Shown here piece after piece: positions 25,600 to 39,042 of a stretch of DNA of 64,000 bases; within the stretch, counting starts at the first letter, position 1, and every line of letters starts with the position of its first letter. The translations under genes were made by a program, and so were the position numbers. The notes beneath the pieces were generated by a model. That model saw only the letters and a list, made by a program, of their open reading frames with translations. It did no database searches and had not been told where the DNA came from. The stretch is from assembly GCA_019843655.1 (NCBI GenBank), contig JACDQD010000102.1:1683501-1747500 (forward strand), in the 5' to 3' direction. The stretch comes from Lethocerus indicus (Eukaryota; Arthropoda; Insecta; Hemiptera; Belostomatidae).

Positions 25600-28500
25600 G
25601 GGAGACAAGCTCCCATCCTCTAAAGACGGGCAACCCAGCCGGCTCTGTGATTAACGATCACAGTCGTCGGTAAGGAAACCCACCTACCTTCGGCCGTACC
25701 GTTATACCCCTCACGGCGAATACATAATCCCTTCTCATATCGGACAATGGTCCAGACGAGTTTTAGATATCCCACCATCTATTACTAGACCTTTTTGCCC
25801 AGATGACCTGCTCGAATGAACACCAATGGTAGGACAAATGATATCAGGGTTGAGAAGAATCATTAATTGATATGGATGTAATCTGTTAATAATCAATCTG
25901 AATTTGTTAATACAGTAGTAGTGAAGTATCTGTAGTAATTAGGCGCTACATTTAATCTTAACATAACAGCGTCTACACAGTACTATTCCCTGGTTCTAAA
26001 TTGTATCGAACAACCTTAAAAGGTGTCAGATATGAGTACAAAATGAAAGTTTCATTTGTACGTTAAAAAATCTCTATTCACTGCAGGAGCAGACGAAGAG
26101 GACTATAACAATAAAATCTCGAATGAGATAATAATAGTACAAATACATTATATTATATCCTAATATTCATACATATTTGTTATTTAGCAGTCGCTCGCAA
26201 GTTAAATAAATAGTGTTGCGTTGACTGTAGGTAGTCAATAGGCCCAATATTCTTATTAGGTTGTAACTCGTATGACGTAGTAGAACAAGTCCAATATTTT
26301 TACTGCACCGTAAAGACAGGCTCGTAACGCTCAGAATTACGGTCGGGACTTATAGAAGGATGCCATCGAAAGGACATAAACTCGGTCGTAAGAGCTCGGA
26401 CATCTCCAAGAGGGCCGACCAAACAGAGAGGATGATTTATCGGAAAGGGCACCGACATAAATCCCGAAGCTGTTCTTTGTTAATGGTCCATTGGCCGTCG
26501 TAAATACACCGGCTCTTCATCGCCGGTATCGAATATGCGCGTCGGTACAGTAATTCCTGCAGATTCTGAGGTTTCAAACTCTGAAAATGCCCTCTTACCA
26601 CTTCGGTCATTCGTCCACTTCACGAAGAAAAGAGCAGTTTTTTCTGTTAGTTTCAATTTTCATTCCTTATGTATTTATTCATTTCTCGTTATAATACACA
26701 ACAAGGTAAGAGAATGATCAGGCAAACTGTATTGCTCGTAAAGATATCTAATGCCAGATAACTCCCAAAAACAACGTTCCTACACACGAAAATAAAAAAC
26801 CGAGATAGAATTGGTCAACATTGATTACAAATCACGAAATCACGAGCTATAGTCCTCGTACAGCCTAATACAGTCTAATTGCGTAATGATACCTATTTTG
26901 TTATTAATTATCTCATTATTATTGTATACGTTACTTTAGATGTTATAATGTAATAAATCCAATTAAGTCTACGTTTAGTACTTTCTATTCAGCGATGGGT
27001 CTATCTGAAGGGATTCCAAAAGATTATAGGAACAGAAATTTTCTAGGCAGACATAGCATGGGAATAGAGCCAACAATTAGATTTAGGAACACTGGATCAG
27101 AAGATGAATCCAAAGGAATGGCGAGAAAAATCATCCGGGTAAATGTTGGGGATAATGATCGCTTCAGGAAGGACTGGGAACACAGTCGTCGATAAGGAAC
27201 GTCCGACACGTAGACAGTTTTAACATTCTGCAACGTGAGCCTAATAAAATATTATTTTACGCTCGGGCGGAGTTCAAAATTGAACGGACACCAATCCAAT
27301 ACAATTGGGAACACCCGGGTAAGGCGAAGTGTTGGGTCTGGGTGAGGGGTCGACTTTATACGCCGGTCATTGAGCGTAGGCTATAACCATTCGAAATCGA
27401 AACGCCTAAAAATCGACGACAAGGAGTAAATTCGTGATATACGAAATAATCGAGAGAGAGAGCTCGTTCGACCCTCCAGCCAAGATTCGACGTTCTAGGG
27501 CATCTGTCGATTATTTTAGCTTTCTTGTTCTTTTTCGAGTCGTTAGGTACAAAAGGTGAGATAGAATGGACCGGAGCGGGTATTGAGAGGGGCCCCTACC
27601 GTTTACAGTCCGCCTTCCCACCGTCCGACTACGGGCCTTGACCCACATCTCCTTACCCGTATCACTCTCTCGACACCATCCTTTTCCTATGATAAACTAA
27701 CTTACTCTTTCGTCTCCTTATTTGAAGTGAGACGACACAGTAACTCTGGAGCGATGGACTCCACGGCTCACTAATTAATTTTAAAAATGCAGCAAAGAGG
27801 AATAATTAGAATGGGAATAGTTCTTAGTCCTTGCTATACTAATATAATAAACACAAATAGAAACACTTAAAATCATTTAACAGGCATTATCCGTAGGTCA
27901 TGATTAACTCCCAATTGTGAAATTTCAGAACAAGAATTTTTGTAATTGTGAATTGAGCAAATTGTCGATATTTCATTAGAGCCAGTGTATGAAAAGAGAA
28001 ATTTGAAGTTTGATGAAGTTTACTGAAAGGTCAGTTGGCAACTGGAAAATGACGACTACCTGGAAAAACAACGTGACGAAAGTAATTATCGTCCCAATAC
28101 TCTTGAGCTATTTTTTCTGATTTAAGCTCTTTTCGGGTGGAGACTTCGGCCACAAAGGTGGGGGGCAGCAGGGCCATTAATAGGTACCTGCGAATCGTCC
28201 GATCGTTAAGGGGATGGAGTGCCCGCCCACCCACCCACGGCGGGGACCGAGAGAGGCCGGTAATTTTCAGCCGCTCCTTTAGTCAAGAGAAGGAGGCCTT
28301 CGGGAAACAATAAAAACGACGAATGAGCCCCCAATAACCGGCAGGAGTTATGTTGGGTCTGGCTGCGTGTCGAACCCTCGAAGGCCGAGGGGCCGGAGCT
28401 TGGTTTCAGCTACATATTAAATGTCGGTTTATGGAGTTGAACCTCAGGTGGCTCTATTCAGATAAGTATTCACTGCATGCACAAATTCAAAGTTTATAAT

Positions 28501-29100
28501 ACAGAGCCCGTTAGATGTTTTCCAACCTTTAAAGCTGTGCATTTGATGAAAAAATCAATTCAATCAATGGAATAAGCCTGGATTGTAGGCAGTAGATTGC
28601 AACCGTGTAAAATCATTAACGACACGAATAGCTTCTGTCGTTATCAAGAATATTTTTTCCTAGTAGACATTCGCTTCCATAATCGTTACTTTATGAATCG
28701 CGGCCAAAGGGAGCCGCACGAAGAAGGTATCGTTTTTTGTGATGAGGTCCCCAAGACCGGAGAACCCCAACTCCCAGAGACATTAACTGCGAGCAGCCAC
28801 AAGATACTCCTACGCCTTTTTTTCACGACAAAACTTTGTTGGGGACAGTGCAGCAAAAATGGTCTATATAGTGTACGCCCATTAGTTCCGATTTTTGCCA
28901 TTAGTTTGAAAAAAAAATCTTAAAACAAGTGAACACGTGTTGTAACTTCGGTCGAACGCATTTATATTACATTCCTTCATACAATTATTAAAACAACTTA
29001 GTCTCTGACTAGTGTGAACATTAAAGATATTACATACATTCTTTAGAACAATATTAACATTTCTAAAGTAGACATTCTCAGGTTTATTAAGTAAAAGCGT
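25600..29100. other. gene-free stretch
   Basis: Two close hairpins (25600-25614, 25645-25663). A 19-bp segment at 25659-25677 recurs with one mismatch at 27181-27199. The rest is AT-rich with short unrelated open frames. Confidence 0.6.
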
Positions 29101-31077
29101 CAATTTAAAGGAAGCAGAAAGAAAGAATAGTTAAAAGTATGACAAAAAAACTCGGAGTACGATGACTCCGAGAACGAGGTATATCATCCGTTCTAAGTCC
29201 TTCTAATAAAGTGTGGGGCCGTCGGTGGAGGACGTGGGTCGGCCGGTAAACAACTGTGCCGGCTCGGTATCGAGGAGTCCCCGGGTATATTTTTCTATTA
29301 ATTTTCCGAGGTGAAAAGAGAGCCGCCTGAGGACGAGGCCGAGCGTCGACTAGGCGCCCCAAGATCCCCGGTCTCGCCGGCCATAAATTCCCGACCGACC
29401 TCCTGTATATGTTTTATCTTGTTTTCTTTTGGAAAAGGAAAAAAAGAGATAGAGCCGAGGTCGGCCCAGGGAGAGAGCGAGAGGCAGAGGACCGTCGGCG
29501 CTCAGTCGCTTTTTAACTGTTTCTTGATTAATGAATTTTCGAAAGCAGACTCGTCTGAAGACCGTTTACAAAGTTTACAAATAGACTATTTCAACCGGGT
29601 TTTCTGCCATACAATTCTTTAATGATTCAGTACGAAAGTGCGCTGTATTTTAAAACGCATAAATATATTTAAATGAAACTTTGACAATCGGTTCCAAAAT
29701 AAAATTAGTTGATCTCGTCATATATTAAACGTGCCCGGCGCTGTGATAGAGCCGAATTAGGGGTCATTTCCTTAACAGCGCGAGGCCTGTAGAAATAAAT
29801 CTACCGTTAACCCCACTAAACCGGACATCAATTCTATTGCCTTTAATTGTTCAAAAACGGGACCAATCGTAATTAAAGGGCCAAACCCCTTTTAAACGGG
29901 TCGATTGCTCCTAACGGCGGTAATAAAAAATCCGTGAGGCGTTAAACCCGCTAATTATCTTTAGGGCTGCTCTAGGGGCGTACAAGGATTCTGGCAACAG
30001 GAATTCTCTGAATTCTGGCACTTAGGTCGAATGCTTTCTGACGCCTTTAATACGGAAGCATGAATAAGAAGAGGAAATAGAGTTGTATACATTAAACAAT
30101 GCTGTAATGAGTATATTCTCATTATTAAATTCAATAATAAAAATATCGTAGGAAATCAAGGAAAGTAACTTTGGGATCTTTTACTCAAATGGGAGGTGTT
30201 ACTCAAATGTTTGACACCACATGAATGTGAAATTTAAAATGTCCCCTTTCTGTTGGCATAAATAATCAAATAGTTGAATACGAACTTAAAATAATCATGA
30301 AGCAACCAACTAACAGAAATTAAAATTTATTTATTTAAATCCTGCTTCGAGAAGGCAGTGAAAATCATCCTTCATAGCGCTTCCTGTCACAGCTCAGACT
30401 TTCAACAGAAAACATAACAAATAGTCCCTTTTTTGCAGCGCCCTTGACATTGGGTCTTATCCAGTAGCATGTTTACATGTCCTAAAGGGTGAGTAACCCA
30501 GCATTAATGTTCACGCAACTGCTTTCCTTATGTTAATAAATATGCAGCTACCGACGGGTCATTTCTTCATTATTCAAAGTACTACCTAGCGTTAAAAACG
30601 AAAGGAAATGAGTATATACCCAGAATTTTCCATAGATAATAGGTATTTCCACAGGGCAGATATCTCTACTGTAATAAAGTCTCTTTCATCTATACGGTTA
30701 TTCGCCTGCGAGGTGATCATTTGCAGCATGTCAGGATCAAACTTCTCTTGGTTTCTTACTTCCGAATGTTATTGGGCCAATTTTTTGAGTTTGTATCCTC
30801 GCCAATTATGGTTAGTTCTCGGCGAATAAAGTGCCCGGTAAAGGCTAGACCAGCAGTTTGCCACGAGGCAGGATGGCGTTGATTGACTTCAAAGATCCAG
30901 AGCAGAAGAGCCGACTTAAAAATTATCCTGCCCTCCAGGTTGTGGGCATGGACTGAGCCTAACAACAAGCCACATCTTAAAATGAACAATGTTGCGGAAC
31001 CAAAACAAACGCTCCAAATTTAAAGAAAAGAAAAAAACAGGTGGTCAGACGATATCCTTAGTGATCGCACCACTCTT

Positions 31078-31096
31078 GGAGAGAGAGAGAGAGAGA
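31078..31096. repeat. (GA)n microsatellite
   Basis: Short pure GA run; it encodes the Arg-Glu repeat of a spurious open frame. Confidence 0.85.
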
Positions 31097-31574
31097 CGGT
31101 GGCCTTCGAATGGGTGTTGGATGTTAGTGATTGGAGAAATTGTGGAGGAGTCCAAGGTCCAGCCCTGGCATGAGACAAGAGAAAATGAAACATTTCAAGT
31201 TACATCTCTTGTTGGGGTCTTTACAGCATTCCAGTTTCCCACAATAAAACTCCCTGCAAGTATTGCGACTGTAAATAACATGCTGCATGAGGAATCGCTG
31301 ATTAAAACATGTATTTGTGGTGTGTATAAACCCAGTATTAACGGCAGTGCTAGCGGTTCATACAACGTACAAAGCCGTACTACGACCTATCTGCTTAATG
31401 CTCATATTCAAGTCTTCATCTGCTCTGAGGGCCTTGCGCCTTTGGGGGTCAACTAGCTCACAGTTGTTGATCACGCGCGCTCCAAGTCCAGCCGGAATTT
31501 ATGCCCCCAACCCTCCATAATCGTGACGTTCGGTGCCGTTTAGCGTCCGGAAATAATGGGAGGGCATTGACGTC

Positions 31575-31712
31575 CTCGTCGAATAAAAGATCTCCGAGTG
31601 AGAGAGACAGAGTGAGAGATGGTGGAGGCAGCAGAGAGAGAGAGAGAGAGAGAGAGTGAACGATAGAGTGGAGTAAGAAAGAAAAAGAGAGAGCGAGACG
31701 GAGAGATAGGTT
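31575..31712. repeat. GA-rich polypurine tract with (GA)n core
   Basis: About 140 bases strongly biased to G/A on the plus strand, with a pure run at 31633-31656. It resembles the tract near 2.4 kb in opposite orientation. Confidence 0.85.
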
Positions 31713-33097
31713 TATTAAATTCCGAAGATTCCGACATTACTCCCAAGGAATGAGTTCTCCTCCTTCGGAGTGGAAGGCTTCCTCCGCTCGTCCTGCAGTT
31801 GAGCTCCCGCAGGAATTTCATGTTATAGCTGTAAACATAATTCCTACCGTGGAAATAAATTTAATAAGTGGTTCTATTTTTCTCTTTTCCATCAGTTGGA
31901 AACCCAAGGTAAATTGGGGTTTGGCGAAGTTGTACATCACACCGTAAACCGGTTACAGAAATGATGAAACGGACAAGATGTAGTTTCCACGCACGGGTGG
32001 GTATATTACTTTTAACTACCCCCTTAAATAACTAAAATAAGCCAATAATCCTCTGGATACCTGGAAATTATAAGCCTAATGGCTAAAAATATATGGCGAA
32101 GAAATCGCAGATTTCATTGATGCTATCAATACTCAGTTCTCGTTTCAGTATTTTGATTGAATAAAAGGAATAATATGCTATAATCTAGAGACGGATAACA
32201 TGAGTTTAAGGATTATTCCCAGAAGTAAATCACATTGATTCGAAAGAGCTAATCATACCTCCATATCAGCGATGTATAGTTGAATATATTTTTGAATTTT
32301 TTAAAACCACTTCATACTGTCAGGTGTAAGGGTAGGTAAATCGTCCCCACATAATTAAATAATGAATGCAGTAACCATACCAAATTCTCAGGAAAATTTA
32401 TGTGCAATTATTTTCTGCGGCAGTGATAACTCACAACTGAAACTAAACTTCCACTCCTTTCATTGTGTTATCGGAACGAATTTACAAAATTCAGGAATAT
32501 TTAAAGGAACGTTCAACGAAAATTCCTTATACACGGCACGTCCTCGAAACCATTAGTATTCCCCGGATAAAAATACAGAGTAAATTAAACATCCCTTGTT
32601 GAACAATCTAAAATGTATTTAAGGGTTGAATGGAAAAGAGAGGGGGAGCTCAGAACTGTGCCAGCAGTCAATTTGCCAGTGTAAATATTAATTACCAATG
32701 TAAAAAGACTTCTCTGAATAATATATTTCACTTTGTGTTTAAATGCTGATTGGAGTTTGAAAATTGTTTGAATCAAAACTTTTCATGTTCCGGTTGAAAC
32801 TTGCTTCTATAGAAAAATAATTAGAATAAATTATGCTTGGAAATTGGCCCATATTTTTAGTCCTCCATTCATATTACATGATGTACTAAATGTTGGTATG
32901 CCTTAAAACGAAATAGGCGAATGGAGACGCAAAAATGCAATAGTAATGTTAAACAATTAAATAATAAAGGAAATTTTTATTATTTCGAAATTTTCCTGCT
33001 TCTAGAAATGTGGTTTACAAATATTCTTCGTACATTTTGCTTATCTCAGTGTACAGTTAACATCTAATTTCAAACCTGATTTGAATAACAGATGATA

Positions 33098-33131
33098 ACT
33101 GTAGGCCAAATCAGTGAGTGAAGACAGAGCG
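33098..33131 (+). mobile_element. MITE-like element, degenerate right-arm fragment
   Basis: ACTGTAGGCCAAATCAGTG and the following 14 bases match the inner right arm of the 16.8-kb copy (ACTGAAGACCAAATCAGCG...) at about 24 of 30 positions. No left arm is recognisable upstream. Confidence 0.4.
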
Positions 33132-36100
33132 ATAGGGATGACATATTTTCATTTCATCATCTAACATTTTGATACTAATAGCTTAAGTGATATCCATAGT
33201 TAACACACAATCATAAAAAATTAACTGATGTAGATGTAAATGGAACGAAATATGGTGGCTCCAACCAGCTCCATACTCAAGACTTTCAAAAATCAAAAAG
33301 GCCTTTACCCAATTCTTCAAATACCCGTGATCACACACCTCCACAAGAACAGAAACCGCGGTCACCTAGAATAATTATTCATCTAATTGAAATACCGTAA
33401 CTGAAAGCTGAAGTTCTTGACAACTTTCCCAGAAGACCAGCATAAGGAGATACAACTTTTTTATGCTCGTAAGAACTCCACAAATTACTCTTACTAATTC
33501 CACAGGCTATAAAAATAAAAAGCTAAAATTCAAACTAACTGTGAATTTTTAGTTGTGACTGACTTTAAGAGTATGTGATTAAAAGTTCAGGAGGCTCTGA
33601 ATGCTACACTGCTTACTTTCCTAATCTAATGCGCCGCGGCCCGTGCTCCATAACTTTTGAAACAAGTGAATCAGTGCCAACAACAGGCAACATTTGAAAC
33701 TAAAATACAACTCATATAGTGTTTTCTTCCATCAGAAAACTCGAATAATATTATCTCCCTTGAACAGTTCGCATTATCTAAATGCAGGAAAGAATACAGA
33801 GTGATTATAATTTCCATTAGATCAGTAATGACAAAAAATATCAGTAATCTGACAAAATATCGTCTCCGTTCTCGCCAAAAAAAACTGCAAATAAACTTTT
33901 CTTAAAATCCTTCCTTAACTTGATAAATGGAAATAAAGAACCGAAAAAAATCCTGGAAAATCGAACAGCAGTAACTCAAGCGATATTCCTGGGTTTATTC
34001 AGGCCGTATTATTCTAACTCTGTTATTATTAAGCTTGTTTGGTGTACCGACCGAAAACACTTGAGCGGATCCGTTGCCGGTGGCGCTTATCTGTCGAATG
34101 ATACGATTCCGATTCGAGTTAATTCAATAGGTAATGACAGTGCAATCTGCAATATGTAAACGTGCTGTGATCGACCTGTGTTTCTCGGTAGGATATAAAC
34201 CGTAAAATATTACAAGATACCGACCCCGCCCCCCTTAAAAACAATTAAGGGTAATGTTGCGTATAAAAATAAATACTGAGTAATTATATTAGTTCGGTAC
34301 CTTAAAACGGGTACCTCCTTCAGTCATCCCCTCCCTAACTCCAGGACAACAGTAATCATGAGTCAGTCGGTATCGATTTATGCCACTCATCGAAATTACA
34401 AATGCTACCGAATCGTAATGTGCTACTCTCCGCTACTGGTCGACAGAGTTTCGAAACGGCACAAATTCCACTTTCAGGTTGAAATTCACATTCGGGGGGC
34501 CCTAGACTGTGGTGACTATATAATTTACACGGCCGCTGAAAGCAATTGCGGCCGATGTGGCGGAACGGTGCTAAAAGTTGGCCCGCCGGTGTTGGCCCGC
34601 GGAAGTGGAAAATGAAAACGGCCATTACGGAACTTTATTGGGCCCCCCACTATTGTTACTACGAGAAAGTGTAATATCCGTACGCGAAATTCCGCCAAGT
34701 GCACTATCACTTACACCGAAGCCCGTTATAGGCCCCAACGGCTTTTGCGCCCGTCTCCGATAAATGTGCAGAGTTAGTTATATCAGCTTCAGAATTGTGC
34801 AGAATTTATATATGTAAAATAATATCATACCGAAAGATTAAAATTGGATATTGATTTCCTAGCCATTCAAATGGTATTACGTGGACTAATTTGTATTTAA
34901 ACGGATTAAAACCGACACCAACCCGATAACACGAAGAAACGTGAGTGCATTGGCCCAAATAAAACAATCGACGAGTGTAAATTAATATAAAAAAGCATCA
35001 GAAACTGATAAAATAAAAGTATGGAAATAAATTCGAAGCAATTATATATCAGTCCACCGAAGCTAAATTACAATAAACTTCCTCAATAAAATTTCAGCTA
35101 CTCCAAAAAGAAAATATCCCCGTACCACACTTCCCAACCGCACTGGCTACAGAATTTCCAACCGCTACATAATTAGTGCTGAATTTGCTTTCTTCGAACC
35201 TGACCGTCTAAACGGCCATTTAACGGCGCCGCGCTCTGAGTCAGCTCTCCTGTTCCTGAATATTATCAACCGCTTCATCTCGTCACAGAGATAGCCGGGT
35301 AATTTAAGACGTGAAATCTAAAATTTAATTTATTATCAATTATCGGGGGCCGACACTGGTGGCCCTGTATTTGTACTCGCGGTGCTTCCGGCCCTTAAGT
35401 GCTTCTCTTCTGCGTCTAGATTCGGCTGACTCCAACTGTACAATGTCATGACGGTATTAACTAATAAAAAAAACGTGTAAGGGAGCAGCTAATATACAGT
35501 AAGCGACCTTTCCGATGAATTGTATCAACTCTCAGGGGTGAGCGGAGGGATGATCTGAGTCGGAAGAAGACGAATTTGCAAGACCAGCGCAAACAGTCAA
35601 GACAAAGTGACTTTGTTTTGAGGTAAGCTTGAATATTAAAAACTTATGAACAGAACGAACGACTGCCCAATAAAACACCATCTTTGCGTTCCTACAAATA
35701 GTCCATAAAAACGTTACAGTAAATACATTCAGGTTAATTCAACCCGAGGGTTGACTATATAATTGGTTCAGTTTGCGATTATCTACAAGACTCTCGTTAA
35801 TGATGCATTCAGTTTCTGTCCGGCCGGAAATCTTTAAATGAAGACAGCTTTGGAGAAGGTCCCCGCGACTCTCAATTCGTCCTGGCGCCGTTTCAATTAT
35901 TCCTTTGGGAGAGCAGCGGTTTTCTCTAGCAGGTCGCCGGTGTGTTCCCGACACAGGGCCTCTCCGGTGAACCGCTTCGACCCCAATCTACATTTCCCGA
36001 ACTCCCCCCACCGGCCAGTGCGGTCCACCGATTATCGGGGAAACGCCCGGCCCAACTTCAAAACAACCTTAAGTTTCCCAATTAACGGTAAAGCAATCAA

Positions 36101-38952
36101 TGCTAAATAGACCCCAGATCGGGCGGAAACTGTTGGCGGGCACAATGCTAATTTAAGATCTACTGCAATTTGGCGAAACGGAAGATGCAGAGAAACGCGG
36201 CGATCCTTATTCCCAAGAAATGTTGTTCTATTTTCATGAAACAATTCGATTAAAATAGCGAAATGGTTGTGGCAGCGGAGAAAGTATACAATATACAACA
36301 TTTTTTCTGTACGAATGGATTGTAGTTTAGCTTTAACAAATATTACGAATAAATATGTGCTCTCTCATTAGCTTTACTGTTTATTTATATAATTATTACT
36401 GCAGAAGCTTTACTTAGGAAGAGGAACAAATAGAACACTGAATATCGAGTCGACACCGTTGTCATCATACTTGTGAACAAATTGTAAAGAGATAAAATTT
36501 TCTAGAGAATATTAAATAAGAGGTAAACAGTAAGAGTATGCCACTGCGGTTTACTGTATTTATCTGATTAGTTTGTGATTTTAGCACCATTTCATCTGAG
36601 GTATGAATCTGTTCTATGTTGATCCGGTCCATTGGTGGTCCTGGGCAAGCTGGACAACAAAAAATTTGCTTTTTCATTTATCCGCTCACTATTTTCATCT
36701 ATTAAGTTTTGTTTACGCGAACCTGCTAGGTTGTCAGTAGAATAATTTAAGGAGGACTTCAGTTCGTATGTCTCGTATGCGGAACTACGGTTCAGTTAAT
36801 TGAACAGCCAATGTCGGTAAAAAGAACTCAGGAGCAGTTAGACTTGATTATAATATCAATCCATCGGTTTATATTCAACATCAGTTGAATTCCCTCTAAA
36901 AAAACTCAAAAAGTCCAACTCAGGCAGAGAACTTTATACCCTTACTCAGTAAAATCCTCAGAGTTTACAGTTCATAATATAATTTCTTTCTCCAAATAAA
37001 ATACTTTACATAAAAGATACTCAATGCATGCCTTTCTATTGAATACCTGATAGCTAGAATGTACAGTAATATATATATAAACTGTATACGCACCTTAATT
37101 ATTATTTGGGAAAGTTCCAAGCAGGCATATTGACGGCACTTAGCTCGCAATCCCCTAGAAATAAATAAAAAATAATTGTAATAAAATTAACATAAATAAC
37201 TAGACATAAATGTTGATAAAAGTCCTATGTGCGATCATACAGGTCACATCGCTTTCACTAATCATGCATAGTTCTAATGAATTAGTTTTTATACTAAACT
37301 TAAATTAATCATTATATAAGAACCATTAACTGGTGTTTATATAATCTTAAAGTACCTTCTCTCCAAAGAAGGAAAGTGATATCAAGCATTTTCTGTTTAG
37401 CCTTAGTTGCATTGGATATGAATTAATCGACGATAAACCGGCGCAACTCCGGGCGTTCCAATGCAACGCGTGCCATTACTTACAGCGTAATAGCATTGTA
37501 ATATATCTCGGCTGATTTACACGGGAACAACGGAGATACAATCCGAAGAGCCACTAATATAAGGAATGTGTACCGATAAAAGGGCGTATTCGCCCCGCCT
37601 CGCTATCTCTGTTTGCACAGAGGGCCCCCAAGTGCCCAGGCGGGCAGCTGTGTGAAAATAGATACGATTCAATAATTTCTGTTACGACACGATAATAATA
37701 CGGGACACGACCGTTCCCCGATGCAGTGCGCCGCGGACGCCATTAACGCGGACCTAGGTTTTTCGGTCACGTCTCTTTCCCATTAAACCCAATCAACCGG
37801 GTTTCCTCTCGAGGCCCGTCTCCTCGCGATCGGATTTCGTTTAAGTCGCTCAAATGTCTTTGCGCGGAATTTACTTTTCTCTTGTTCCGGTCAATGATCG
37901 CTTTATTGCCCAGGTCGTTAGTAACATTATGTGACGAATAAAATGATACCGCTACTGTAAGACAAATCGATGATAAATATTTGGCTGAGTATTTTTTAAA
38001 AAAGAGACAATTAACTTCCAATTATTTTTAAATCCCTCGTGCGATTTTCTCCTTAATCTTGCTCGTCCGGTCAGGAAACAGACCTGCTTCTCTACATCTT
38101 CCGTCCATTTAGACCCCCCCAGTGATGTCACAATTACCTCATTGAAACTCCACGGGAAAGCGCTCTTAGAAAATTATTTGACGATAAGACAGTAACGGAG
38201 AAAGAATTGGCCAAGAAATAGTAATAGAAAATAAACTTAGAAACATTTATTGGAAAATTGATGCCGAGTTACAGCAGCCGTTTATTTTCCTTCCTGCGAG
38301 CTCCCGGCTAACTGCGCAGTTATAATAAAAAGATTGTTCGCCCACAGCCGACAGCGGTATTTATGACTTCAACGTAATACTGACCGTATAATACAGAAAA
38401 TCGAGCGAAGACTAAGTCGGTGAAGTCACGACCCAATTGAGCGATAGTACAGAAACGAACTCTCGCGGATCTGTGCCTAACAATTTTCAATATATTTTTT
38501 CCTTGTTATTTTTACGGTAGGCTCAATTTGTTTGAATCCGAGTTTAATGCCTTCGGAATTATCGTATTCATATTTCATTTTTAAGTAAAACTCTAAATAA
38601 ATTTAAATTTTATTTAATAGACTTTCAATTTTTTATCGCTAATTGGTTGTTGGTAAAAAATGGTTTGTTGTTAAAAATTATGGTTTAACATTGTTTTGCA
38701 GTATTGAAACTGGGTCTCATGCGAGTTTATATTTATGTAATGAATTTCAATTTTATTATTCTATCGGGAATTATTAGAAGGAAGATCTCAAGGATTTTAA
38801 CGTCCATTGATATCTGCACGTCTAATGGTCGGACATTAGGATAAATGTAGAGAAAAACAGTTTGGTTTAGAGGGGCCACAAACGATCCGCTTTTGTTCTG
38901 CCCAGACCGCATCAAAAGGAAGAGAGCGGCGGGTGACAAGAGCGCTCAGCGG

Positions 38953-38984
38953 CAGATAAGGCTATATAATAATGTCATTATCTG
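38953..38984. promoter_or_regulatory. inverted pair of GATA-factor sites around a TATA-like core
   Basis: CAGATAA (38953-38959) and TTATCTG (38978-38984) are perfect inverted copies flanking GCTATATAATAATG. It could be a regulatory site or chance. Confidence 0.25.
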
Positions 38985-39022
38985 AGACCAGGTGCTGTTT
39001 GCCTTTTCTGGATAGTTAACAG

Positions 39023-39042
39023 TCTCTCTCTCTCTCTCTCTC
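39023..39042. repeat. (CT)n microsatellite
   Basis: About ten uninterrupted CT units. Confidence 0.9.

Larger units (their letters stand above)
29101..33097. other. gene-free stretch
   Basis: GC-rich islet 29150-29500 with CTCGGAGT-acgatg-ACTCCGAG (29151-29172). ATTA-rich, CpG-bearing islet 29780-29990. An odd doubly open stretch at 31124-31504 flanked by GA tracts. The rest is AT-rich. Confidence 0.6.

Noticed and set aside
30989..31456. 155-codon plus-strand open frame
   Set aside because: It crosses a GA microsatellite and shows no recognisable domain. Another frame has RWSDDI, reminiscent of non-LTR retrotransposon C-termini, but nothing around it supports that.
32314..32330. ATACTGTCAGGTGTAAG as a miR-8/200 family copy
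   Set aside because: The seed is incomplete and no complementary hairpin arm is nearby.
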